19,085 bases of DNA, from assembly GCA_022842805.1 (NCBI GenBank), contig JALHOX010000030.1:1-19085 (forward strand), written 5' to 3'. Origin of the DNA: Phycisphaerae bacterium (GTDB lineage: Bacteria; Planctomycetota; Phycisphaerae; UBA1845; Fen-1342). The position numbers and the translations under genes were made by a program. Position 1 is the stretch's first letter, and each line of letters opens with the position of its first letter. Shown here piece after piece: positions 7,415 through 15,104 of this stretch. Under the pieces are notes generated by a model. The model made no database searches. It was not told the DNA's origin and saw only the letters and a program-made list of their open reading frames with translations.

Positions 7415-7683
7415 GATGCGCCTCCTTTTTTCCACCCATCCCAGCGCGACTCGAAACCGACCCGATTCGCCCGCTCCACCCAACGCCGCGCGCGACCCCC
7501 AATCGACCGATCGCCCGCCGCGACGATGGCTGAGCAGCGATTCCCGTAGACGCGACCGGCATCCTATCGCCGCTCCCGCCGACCGCTACGCAATCTGAGC
7601 AAATCCACCCCAATTCGCGGCGTCGCCGCCCCCGCCGGCCGCCCCGATTTGGCTTTCCGCCCCGCCTCGCTCACAATCTCCCC

Positions 7684-8832
7684 GTGGCGTCGGCCCAGCT
7701 GTCCATCGTCGTCCCCGCCTTCAACGAACTGCCCAACTTGGGGCCGCTCGTCGAGCGCATCACCGACGCGCTCGCCCCGCTCGCAACCGCTTACGAAATC
7801 ATCATCGTCGACGACGGCAGCCGCGACGCCACGCCCGCCCTCATCGCCGATCTGCGGGCGCAGCACCCGCAGCTTCAGTGCATCCGCCTGGCCCGCAACT
7901 TCGGCCATCAGGCGGCCCTCTTCGCCGGCCTCGAATACAGCCGCGGCCTCGCCGTCGTCACGCTCGATGCCGACTTGCAGCACCCGCCCGAGCTCATCCC
8001 CGACCTCGTCGAGCGCTGGCGCGCCGGCTTCGACGTCGTCCAGGCCGTCCGCACCGCCACCCACGGCGAAAGCGTCGCCAAGAGCTGGACCTCCGCCGCG
8101 TTTTATCGCCTGCTCAGCACCGTCACGCAGATTCGCCTCGTCCCCGGCTCCGCCGACTTTCGCCTCATGTCGCGGCCCGCCGTCGACGCGCTCCTGCAAT
8201 GTCGCGAGCGCGTCCGTTTCCATCGCGGCCTCGTGCAGTGGATCGGCTTCAGCGTCGCCGAGGTGCCCTACGAAGCCGCCTCGCGCTTCGCCGGCCAGAC
8301 CAAGTATTCCTGGGCGTCGATGATCCGCCTCGCCGCCAACGCCATCTTCTCCTTCAGCAGTTGGCCCCTCCGCCTCGCCGGCATGGCGGGCGTCGTCGTC
8401 TCATTCGCCGCCCTGGCCTATCTCGCCTTCGTGCTCTGGGCCAAGTTCTTCTCGAGCGCGGTCGTCCCCGGCTGGAGCTCGATCCTCGCCGCCGTCCTCG
8501 CCTTGGGCGGCATGCAGCTCGTCGTGCTCTGGATCATCGGCGAGTACCTCGGCCGCCTCTACGAGGAAGCCAAGCAGCGCCCGCTCTACGTCGTCAAGGA
8601 ATCGACCATCGCCCGCGCCGCCCCCATCATCGCCGGACAGTTCAGCAACGGCGCCGCCGACGGCAAAACCATCGACGGCGTGCCGTTCGATCTCAACACC
8701 AGCGTGCGCGAGCGGATCGAAGCGATCTTCATCTCGCCGCCGGCGTTGCGCTCCGCCGCCGCTCCGCCCAGCGCCGCCGATCGGTCGCAGCCCGTCCGCC
8801 CGCAATCACGCGTCGAGCTGGACGAGGATTGA
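7684..8832 (+). CDS. Family 2 glycosyltransferase with two C-terminal membrane helices (GtrB/DPM1-like)
   Basis: The 382-residue protein has a GT-A domain (about 5-220): IVVPAFNE near the start, VDDGS (42-46), RNFGHQAAL (71-79), the metal-binding D95-A-D97 in LDADLQHPP, and RFAGQTKYSW (201-210). Helices at about 232-256 and 265-290 anchor it to the membrane. This layout is that of polyprenyl-phosphate hexosyltransferases, which load a sugar onto undecaprenyl phosphate at the cytoplasmic face. The ~80-residue tail after residue 305 is an Ala/Pro-rich extension that may be disordered. The start is a GTG at 7684 with no Shine-Dalgarno site; the core motif begins only seven residues in, so no earlier start is needed. 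The 3' end overlaps the convergent methyltransferase gene by 27 bases. Confidence 0.9.
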   Translation: MASAQLSIVVPAFNELPNLGPLVERITDALAPLATAYEIIIVDDGSRDATPALIADLRAQHPQLQCIRLARNFGHQAALFAGLEYSRGLAVVTLDADLQHPPELIPDLVERWRAGFDVVQAVRTATHGESVAKSWTSAAFYRLLSTVTQIRLVPGSADFRLMSRPAVDALLQCRERVRFHRGLVQWIGFSVAEVPYEAASRFAGQTKYSWASMIRLAANAIFSFSSWPLRLAGMAGVVVSFAALAYLAFVLWAKFFSSAVVPGWSSILAAVLALGGMQLVVLWIIGEYLGRLYEEAKQRPLYVVKESTIARAAPIIAGQFSNGAADGKTIDGVPFDLNTSVRERIEAIFISPPALRSAAAPPSAADRSQPVRPQSRVELDED

Positions 8833-9924
8833 TTTCGCAAAGTCCGGATCGCCCGGAAAATCGATCGGCAGGCTCGGCCGCATCACCACGCGACAACTCC
8901 GCCGCCCCGCCACATCCAGCATCATCCGCTCCAGCGTCCGCCGCGCCGTCGCGCGATGGTTGGTGCAAATCAAAATCTGGCCGCGCGGCGCCAACAAACT
9001 CACGCACCCGCTCAGCAGCGCCGGCCACGCATCGGGCAGCGCAAACACCCGCCCGCCCTCCCGCGCCCGCGCAAAGGTCGGCGGATCGGCGATGATCAGA
9101 TCAAACCGCTCCAGCTTCTTGTTCGCCCGCTTGAAATAATCCATCACATCGTCGGCATAAAAGCGATGCGCATCGAGCGCCAGGTTGTTCAACGCAAAGT
9201 TGCGCTTGCCCCACTCCAGAAACCGCTTCGACACATCGACGCTCGCCGTCACCGCCCCAGCGCTCGCCGCCGCCACCGAAAAGGCGCAGGTGTAGGCAAA
9301 CAGGTTGAGCACTCGCGGCGCATCGGCACTCGCCTCGCGCTTCTGCACTTCCCCCTCGTCTCTCGCCGCGCCCGATTCCGCGCCCGCTTCGTCGCCCGGC
9401 GAGCCTTCGACCGCTGCCGCATCGTCCTCGCGCCCGCCGTCGTCCCGCCCTTTCACACGCGGCGGTAAAAACATCTCGCGCACCCGCTTGCGATTCAGCC
9501 GCTGCTCGCAAAACAGCCCGACCGAAAACCCGTCATACGGCCGAATCTCGTATCGCAGATCGTTCTCGATCGCGACCACCGCCTCGCCGACCGACTCGCC
9601 CACCCACGCCGTCGGGTCGCGATGGGCCGTCTCGACCGCCGCCGCCGTGCCGCCGCTGCGATCCTTCGGAAACGTCTTGCGATAAACCGCCTTCGCCCCC
9701 ACCGCGACCCGCGCTGCCTCCGCCACCTCGCGCAGCGCCGCCTCATCCAGCTCGCACCGCCCCTCATGCACCTGCGCGACGAGCACCTCCCCAAACCGAT
9801 CGATCACCACCCCCGCCAATCCGTCGCCCTCGCCATGCACCAGGCGATAGGCATCGTCATGTCGACTCTTCAGCAAGGGCGCTCGCCGCTCAAGCGCGGC
9901 CTTCAGACGTTCGGTGGGGTTCAT
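8806..9924 (-). CDS. RlmI/RlmK-like class I SAM-dependent rRNA methyltransferase
   Basis: The 372-residue protein belongs to the COG1092 group. RLVHGEGDGLAG (27-38) and the EEHEAD-like linker domain come first, then VGLFCEQRLNR (135-145), SAM motif NLFAYTCAFS (207-216), VDVSKR (about 229-234) and DPPTF (280-284). It starts at the RLVHGE block and so lacks the N-terminal PUA domain of E. coli RlmI. The segment after DPPTF reads ICTNHR, not the SCSG of RlmI. DPPTF also matches RlmK better than RlmI's DPPKF, so an N7-guanine or other target is as likely as m5C. Residues 157-203 are an acidic low-complexity insert. ATG at 9924 has no Shine-Dalgarno site. Target rRNA is inferred from the family. 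Confidence 0.82.
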   Translation of the reverse strand: MNPTERLKAALERRAPLLKSRHDDAYRLVHGEGDGLAGVVIDRFGEVLVAQVHEGRCELDEAALREVAEAARVAVGAKAVYRKTFPKDRSGGTAAAVETAHRDPTAWVGESVGEAVVAIENDLRYEIRPYDGFSVGLFCEQRLNRKRVREMFLPPRVKGRDDGGREDDAAAVEGSPGDEAGAESGAARDEGEVQKREASADAPRVLNLFAYTCAFSVAAASAGAVTASVDVSKRFLEWGKRNFALNNLALDAHRFYADDVMDYFKRANKKLERFDLIIADPPTFARAREGGRVFALPDAWPALLSGCVSLLAPRGQILICTNHRATARRTLERMMLDVAGRRSCRVVMRPSLPIDFPGDPDFAKSILVQLDA

Positions 9925-10101
9925 TGGGGCGGAGGATAGTCGAGAGAGAGGGCCGCGGAGGCACGCGGACGGCGCTCACCCGCCGATTCGCCCGGCGCGG
10001 CCGAGCACGCTGGTCGCGCCGATCAGATTCGGAACGGGCCGAAAGCGAGCAAATGAGGGCACCCATTGCGCCGGCCTGGTACCAACTGCCGCCGCGATCC
10101 C

Positions 10102-10860
10102 CTATCGCCTGCGAATCGCCAGCGCAGCGATCGACATCAGCATCAAGCTGGCTGGCTCCGGCGTCCGCGCACCTTCCGGCGACGCATTGCTATAGCTGAC
10201 GCTCTGACCCGGAATTTCGGCGGGGCCGCCCACGTTGTCGTCGAGCCCGAGGTAGATCGTATTGGTCGGCCCGGTCCCCTGAAGAAATCCACTGGCGTTG
10301 TTAAGGATCTGAATTTCACCCGCGTTTCCGGTGGTCGTAATCCAACCGAAAAGCCAAAGCCCGCCAGCGCGGTCCTGATTGTCCAGCGAAGTCGTCGCCG
10401 TGCGTGTCGTCAGACCCGGCTCCAACACGGCCACTGCCGGAGCGAGATCGACAAAGCTGTTATCCCAAGTCTGTCGACCTGGCGCCGACGCCCAGCGGTT
10501 CAAATCATCGCTGGTGTCGTCCGGCGTTCCTCCATCATCCAGAGTTCGCTGCCAAATGTTGGTCTCGATAATACTCATGTTTCCGGTGGTCGAGAATGCG
10601 AGGTCAATCCCTTTGAGGTCAGTCAGCGGCGCAGTGCTCGAAGGGCTTAGGTCGGCCCATAGGTACCAACGCACGGGTGCGCTCCCAACACCGGTCGGGT
10701 CGGGGTCGCTGATTATGTTCGGCGCCGTGGCGGCGCTCTGCTCGTCGTTGGGGTCAGCGAGACCCTCAAGCGCCAGGAAATACCTGGCGCCGACGGCGAA
10801 TGACTGAACCGACAGCACCGACAGGAAAGCGATGCCGCGCAGCGTCTGTTTTGTTCTCAT
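10102..10860 (-). CDS. PEP-CTERM sorted secreted protein (paralogue 2)
   Basis: The 252-residue protein has a signal peptide (about 8-24) and a C-terminal TPEP, hydrophobic helix and RRR end, the PEP-CTERM sorting tag. It aligns along its whole length with the product of 6653-7414: ARYFL, DEQSAA, RWYLWADLSP, TTGN, TNIWQR, LDDGGTPDD, LFGWI, ASGFLQGTG, IYLGLDD and GGPAEI. ATG at 10860 is chosen for the AGAGGGA site a few bases upstream; an ATG at 10878 has no such support. It is a single gene facing away from the fatty-acid operon, with the methyltransferase gene 177 bases downstream. C and G on the plus strand are nearer balance here than in most neighbours (18 C and 13 G in 10501-10560). Function unknown. 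Confidence 0.87.
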   Translation of the reverse strand: MRTKQTLRGIAFLSVLSVQSFAVGARYFLALEGLADPNDEQSAATAPNIISDPDPTGVGSAPVRWYLWADLSPSSTAPLTDLKGIDLAFSTTGNMSIIETNIWQRTLDDGGTPDDTSDDLNRWASAPGRQTWDNSFVDLAPAVAVLEPGLTTRTATTSLDNQDRAGGLWLFGWITTTGNAGEIQILNNASGFLQGTGPTNTIYLGLDDNVGGPAEIPGQSVSYSNASPEGARTPEPASLMLMSIAALAIRRR

Positions 10861-11094
10861 TGTTCCCTCTTTCACCATTCGATTTCCGGACCGATTGAAG
10901 TGCTAACTCGATGATCCATAGCTTAATCTGCGTATAGTCCAGCAATCAACAAGATTTATGACGCCGGACTCGCGCGGACCGTAGATCGCGGGGACCGAAT
11001 CGCGTCGCAAAGTTTGTTCGTTCGCCTACCCGCGTGTCGCCCCGCTCGTCGCGTCATGCATCGCCTCCGCCGCCGCTCCCACCCCCGCCGCCAA

Positions 11095-11123
11095 TTCTCC
11101 GCCCCGCCGCTCCCCCATATAAA
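11095..11123 (+). promoter_or_regulatory. Candidate promoter giving a leaderless transcript of the fatty-acid operon
   Basis: TATAAA (11118-11123) lies six bases before the ATG at 11130, which places the expected transcription start on or next to the A of the start codon. The region 17 bases upstream (TTCTCC) is a poor -35. No Shine-Dalgarno site precedes this ATG, which fits leaderless translation. Confidence 0.4.
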
Positions 11124-11129
11124 CACACC

Positions 11130-12398
11130 ATGCGAATCGCAATCATCGGCGCAGGCGTCTCCGGCCTCACCGCCGCGTATCTCCTCCAACACGACCACGA
11201 CCTCACCATCTACGAAGCTGCCGACTGGATCGGCGGACACAGCCACACCGTCGAAGTCCCCGACCTCGACGCCCGCGGCACACCCCGCAGCGTGTCCATC
11301 GACACCGGCTTCATCGTCTTCAACGAGTGGACCTACCCCAACTTCTGCAAGCTGCTCGCCCGCCTCGGCGTCGAGTCCATCCCCAGCGACATGAGCTTCT
11401 CCGTCCGCGACAACCGCGACGGCCTCGAATACGCCGGCACCAGCCTCAACAGCCTCTTCGCCCAGCGCGCCAATCTCTTCCGCCCCCGATTCTGGCGCAT
11501 GCTGCGCGACATCCCGCGCTTCTTCGATCAGGCCCGCCGCATCGCCGCCGCCCCACCCGCCGAGAGCGAGGGCCTCACCGTCGGCTCGCTCCTGCGCGAG
11601 GGCCGCTTCAGCCGCGAATTCATCGAACAACACCTCACCCCCATGGGCGCCGCGATCTGGTCCGCCGAAACGGGCGCGTTCGGCGACTACCCGATGTACT
11701 TCCTCGCCCGCTTCATGAAAAACCACGGCATGCTCAATATCCTCGACCGCCCGATCTGGCGCACCATCCGCGGCGGCTCACGCGAGTATGTCGCCGCCCT
11801 CACCGCCGGCTTCCGCGATCGAATCCGCCTCTCCACGCCCGTCCGCGCCGTCCGCCGCCTCGCCGATCGCGTCGAGATCGTCACCGACCACGGCCCCACG
11901 CAGCGCTACGAAGCCGTCATCCTCGCCGTCCACAGCGACATCGCCCTGCAGATGCTCACCGACGCGAGCGCGGCCGAGCAGTCCGTGCTGGGAGCCATTC
12001 GTTATCAGCCCAACGACGTCGTCCTCCACACCGACATCACCCGCCTCCCCAATCTCCGCCGCGCCTGGGCCAGTTGGAATTACCGAATCGAAGCCGACGA
12101 ATCCGCGACGGCCCGCCTGACGTACAACATGAATATGCTGCAGCGGCTCACCACGCGCGAGGTCCATTGCGTCTCGCTCAATCAGACCGAGCACATCGCC
12201 CCCAACCGCGTTTTGGGCCGCTACTGCTACGATCATCCCCAGTACACCCTCGAATCTCAGCGCGCCCAGCAGCGTCTGGCCGAGGTCAGCGGGCGCAATC
12301 GCACCTTCTATTGCGGCGCGTACTGGGGCTTCGGTTTTCATGAGGACGGCGTGAAAAGCGGTCTGGCAGTCGCAAAATACTTCGGAAAGCAGCTCTGA
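11130..12398 (+). CDS. COG2907 FAD-dependent oxidoreductase of fatty-acid modification cluster
   Basis: The 422-residue protein begins directly with a Rossmann FAD motif, IIGAGVSGL (5-13), then IYEA with E29 for the ribose and IGGHSHTV (34-41). This is the signature of COG2907 predicted NAD/FAD-binding proteins related to amine oxidases and desaturases. The C-terminal YWGFGFHEDGVKSGLAVA closes the FAD site. In other bacteria this gene precedes DUF1365 and a CFA-synthase-like gene, and the flavoprotein is thought to oxidise or reduce the modified fatty-acyl chain; the exact reaction here is an inference. The ATG at 11130 is chosen because the FAD motif follows within four residues; the open frame upstream is a Pro-rich artefact. 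Its stop overlaps the next start (TGATG). First gene of a five-gene operon. Confidence 0.88.
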   Translation: MRIAIIGAGVSGLTAAYLLQHDHDLTIYEAADWIGGHSHTVEVPDLDARGTPRSVSIDTGFIVFNEWTYPNFCKLLARLGVESIPSDMSFSVRDNRDGLEYAGTSLNSLFAQRANLFRPRFWRMLRDIPRFFDQARRIAAAPPAESEGLTVGSLLREGRFSREFIEQHLTPMGAAIWSAETGAFGDYPMYFLARFMKNHGMLNILDRPIWRTIRGGSREYVAALTAGFRDRIRLSTPVRAVRRLADRVEIVTDHGPTQRYEAVILAVHSDIALQMLTDASAAEQSVLGAIRYQPNDVVLHTDITRLPNLRRAWASWNYRIEADESATARLTYNMNMLQRLTTREVHCVSLNQTEHIAPNRVLGRYCYDHPQYTLESQRAQQRLAEVSGRNRTFYCGAYWGFGFHEDGVKSGLAVAKYFGKQL

Positions 12399-13234
12399 TG
12401 GCGGCCAGCGCCATCTTCCGCGGCTCCGTGCGCCACCGCCGCTTCGGCCCGGTGGAACACACCTTTCGCTTTCCGCTTTTCATGATGTACCTCGACCTCG
12501 CCGAGCTGCCGACGATCTTCCGTCGCTACTGGCTCTGGTCGGTCGAGGGCTGGGGCCTGGCCCGCTTTCGCACCCGCGACCACCTCAAGCACGCCCGCCC
12601 CGCCGGCCAAAAGCTGGAGTCGATCGCGCAGCTCGACACCGCCGCCCGCGACCTGGTCGAATCAAAAACCGGCCGCCGCCCCGCCGGCCCGATCCGCCTC
12701 CTCACCCACCTGGAGTACTTCGGCCACCGCTTCAACCCGGTCAGCTTCTTCTATTGCTTCGACGCCGCCGATCAACGCCTCGAAGCCGTCATCGCCGAGA
12801 TCAACAACACCCCCTGGGGCGAGCAGCACTGCTACGTGCTCGACGCCGCCCGCGCCGAGCCCGAGAGTCGCTCCGCCGCCGCGCCGAATGGCCCCTTCGC
12901 CCTCTGCTGGCAGCTTTCAAAAGATTTTCACATTTCCCCCTTCATGGCCATGGCGCAGGATTATTCATGGCGGTTCGCGCCCCCCGGCGAACGAATCGAC
13001 ATCCACATGGAGAACTTCGAATCCCAGCAGCGACTCTTCGACGCCACACTCTCGCTCAAGCGAGTGGAAATCAGCGCCGCCGCCCTCGCCGCCGCGCTGC
13101 TCCGCTATCCGCTCATGACCACACAGGTGGTCGCCGGAATCTACTGGCACGCCCTCCGGCTGAAGCTCAAGGGCGCTCGTTACTATCCGCACCCAAAGAC
13201 CCTCGCAACGCCGAATAAAGCAACGCACGGATGA
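12398..13234 (+). CDS. DUF1365 family protein
   Basis: The 278-residue protein matches DUF1365 (PF07103). Conserved blocks are GSVRHRRFGPVEHTF (9-23), YLDLAEL (31-37), HLEYFGHRFNPVSFFYC (104-120), EINNTPWGE (134-142) and SKDFHISPF (174-182). The conserved His, Asn and Glu residues look like a catalytic or ligand site, but no activity has been assigned to the family that I know of. It is nearly always found between a COG2907 flavoprotein and a CFA-type methyltransferase, so a part in modification of membrane fatty acids is a fair inference. It has no signal peptide. Its start shares one base with the upstream stop, and its stop overlaps the next ATG by four bases, implying translational coupling. 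Confidence 0.93.
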   Translation: MAASAIFRGSVRHRRFGPVEHTFRFPLFMMYLDLAELPTIFRRYWLWSVEGWGLARFRTRDHLKHARPAGQKLESIAQLDTAARDLVESKTGRRPAGPIRLLTHLEYFGHRFNPVSFFYCFDAADQRLEAVIAEINNTPWGEQHCYVLDAARAEPESRSAAAPNGPFALCWQLSKDFHISPFMAMAQDYSWRFAPPGERIDIHMENFESQQRLFDATLSLKRVEISAAALAAALLRYPLMTTQVVAGIYWHALRLKLKGARYYPHPKTLATPNKATHG

Positions 13235-14520
13235 ACACCGACTCGACCTGCTCCACTACCGGCTACGGCACCAGCGTCGCACCCGCGACCGCCGGCGGTC
13301 CTTCGTCAGCGCTCATGCGCCGCACCATCCACCAGACTCTGGCCCGCCTCCACCACGGTCGCATCACCGTCATCGAAGGCGCAGAGCGCGCCACCTACGG
13401 CTCTCCCGCCGCCGACGACCTGCAGGCCACGATTCACGTCCTCAGCCCCGAGCTCTATCAGGCCGTCGCCTTCGGCGGCATCCTCGGCTCCGCCGATGCG
13501 TACATCGCCGGCCACTGGACCTGCGACGACCTCACCGCCCTCATCCGCATTTTGCTGCGCAACGAAGACGCGCTCGACCGCCTCGGCGCATTGTGGCGAC
13601 GGCTGGTCATGCCCATCTTCGCGACGCTCAGCGACGGCTTTCGCCCCTGGCTCAACGCCAACGGCCGCGCCGCCAGCAAGCGCCACATCTCCGCCCACTA
13701 CGACCTCGGCAACGACTTCTATCGCCTCTGGCTCGACGAGACGATGTCCTACTCCTGCGGCATCTTCACCAACGAATCCACCACCCTGCACGGCGCCCAG
13801 GTCGCCAAGCTCGACCGCATCTGCCGCCGGCTCGAGCTGTCGCCGCGCGACCACCTGCTCGAAATCGGCACCGGCTGGGGCGGCCTGGCGCTGCACGCCG
13901 CCCAGTACTACGGCTGCCGCGTCACAACCACCACCATCTCCCGCGAGCAATATCGCTTCGCCTCGCAGCGCATCGCCGACGCCGGCCTGGCGCACCAGGT
14001 GACCGTGCTCGAGTGCGACTATCGCGACCTCCGCGGTCAATACGACAAATTGGTCTCGGTCGAGATGCTCGAAGCCATCGGCTGGCGCGCCTATCCCCGC
14101 TTCTTCGACATCTGCGCACGCATGCTCAAGCCCCACGGCCGCATGCTCCTGCAGACCATCACCATCGCCGACCGCTACTACGAAGCCGCCAAGCGCCAAA
14201 CCGATTTCATCAAAAAGTACATCTTCCCCGGCAGTTGCATCCCCTCCGTCGCCGCGGTGCAGTCCGCCGCCGCGCGCACCGACCTGACTCTCCGCGAGCT
14301 CGTCGACATCGGCCCGCATTACGCCACGACGCTCGCCCGCTGGCGCGAGCGCTTCCATGCCAACGTCGCCGCCATCCGCTCCCTCGGCATGTCCGAATCC
14401 TTCATCCGCAAGTGGCACTTCTACCTCTGCTACTGCGAAGCAGGCTTCGAGGAGCAAACTCTCGGCGACATCCAGGCCCTCTTCAGCAAACCCGACGACC
14501 GCCCGCGGCTCGCGCCATGA
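13231..14520 (+). CDS. Cyclopropane-fatty-acyl-phospholipid synthase family methyltransferase
   Basis: The 429-residue protein has the family's N-terminal lipid-binding part and a SAM methyltransferase domain (PF02353). Motifs are HYDLGNDFY (156-164), MSYSCGIF (172-179, C176), LEIGTGWGG (210-218, SAM site), VEMLEAIG (277-284), FIKKYIFPG (326-334) and YCEAGF (401-406). It should transfer a methyl group from SAM to the double bond of an unsaturated phospholipid acyl chain at the membrane. MLLQTITI has Gln (residue 308) where E. coli Cfa and mycobacterial enzymes have the bicarbonate-ligand His. This marks the subfamily that travels with COG2907 and DUF1365, so the product could be a methylene, methyl or furan fatty acid instead of a cyclopropane. 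Overlaps both neighbours by four bases. Confidence 0.93.
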   Translation: MNTDSTCSTTGYGTSVAPATAGGPSSALMRRTIHQTLARLHHGRITVIEGAERATYGSPAADDLQATIHVLSPELYQAVAFGGILGSADAYIAGHWTCDDLTALIRILLRNEDALDRLGALWRRLVMPIFATLSDGFRPWLNANGRAASKRHISAHYDLGNDFYRLWLDETMSYSCGIFTNESTTLHGAQVAKLDRICRRLELSPRDHLLEIGTGWGGLALHAAQYYGCRVTTTTISREQYRFASQRIADAGLAHQVTVLECDYRDLRGQYDKLVSVEMLEAIGWRAYPRFFDICARMLKPHGRMLLQTITIADRYYEAAKRQTDFIKKYIFPGSCIPSVAAVQSAAARTDLTLRELVDIGPHYATTLARWRERFHANVAAIRSLGMSESFIRKWHFYLCYCEAGFEEQTLGDIQALFSKPDDRPRLAP

Positions 14521-15104
14521 CGGCGCTCATCCTCAACGTCCTCGCCCTGCAACTCGGCTGGGCGGCCTGCGTCGTCGGCGCAGCCCGCGGATTGCCCTGG
14601 CTCGGCCCCGTCGTCGTGGCCGTCTTTCTCGTCGTCCACGTCGCCCTCCGAAAGCGACGCATCCCGCTCATTTTGTTCACCATCATCGGCGCGCTCGGCG
14701 GCTACTCCGTCGATTGCGCCCTCACCGCCGCCGGCTTCCTCGATTTCCCCCTCTCTCCCAACGCCCGCAACATCTGCCCACTCTGGATGCTGGCCCTCTG
14801 GGTCAATTTCCTCACCGGCATCACCGGCTCGCTCGCCTTCACGCAGACGCGCCCCGTCGCCGCCGCGGCGCTCGGCTTCATCGGCGGCCCCATGGCCTAC
14901 TTCGGCGCCGAGCGACTTGGCGCCGTCAGCCTCACCCACCCGCGCTGGCTCTCGCTGATCTGGATCGCAGGCGAGTGGACCCTGGCCGTCCCGGTCCTCG
15001 CCGCGATCTGTCGCCGCGTCCTCCCGCCGCCCGCCTCCGCCCCTCAAGCCGACACGCAGACCGCCGCCCTCGCTCCGCCCCCGTCCTCCGGAGCATCAAC
15101 ATGA
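14517..15104 (+). CDS. DUF2878 membrane protein
   Basis: The 195-residue protein is mostly hydrophobic, with about six membrane helices (roughly 4-23, 28-44, 49-70, 88-108, 113-133 and 143-166). Conserved family features are NICPLWMLALWVNF (about 85-98), GFIGGPMAYFGAERLGAV (120-137) and GEWTLAVP near 152-159. The ~25-residue tail is polar and Pro/Ala-rich. DUF2878 proteins have no known activity but accompany CFA-type methyltransferases in the same clusters, so a role in lipid modification at the membrane is inferred. Start and stop both form ATGA overlaps with neighbours. Confidence 0.88.
   Translation: MTALILNVLALQLGWAACVVGAARGLPWLGPVVVAVFLVVHVALRKRRIPLILFTIIGALGGYSVDCALTAAGFLDFPLSPNARNICPLWMLALWVNFLTGITGSLAFTQTRPVAAAALGFIGGPMAYFGAERLGAVSLTHPRWLSLIWIAGEWTLAVPVLAAICRRVLPPPASAPQADTQTAALAPPPSSGAST

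Noticed and set aside
13306..14457. 383-codon minus-strand open frame opposite the CFA-family gene
   Set aside because: Mirror of a clearly conserved gene; composition is typical antisense (Gly, Ala, Val, Asp, Glu).
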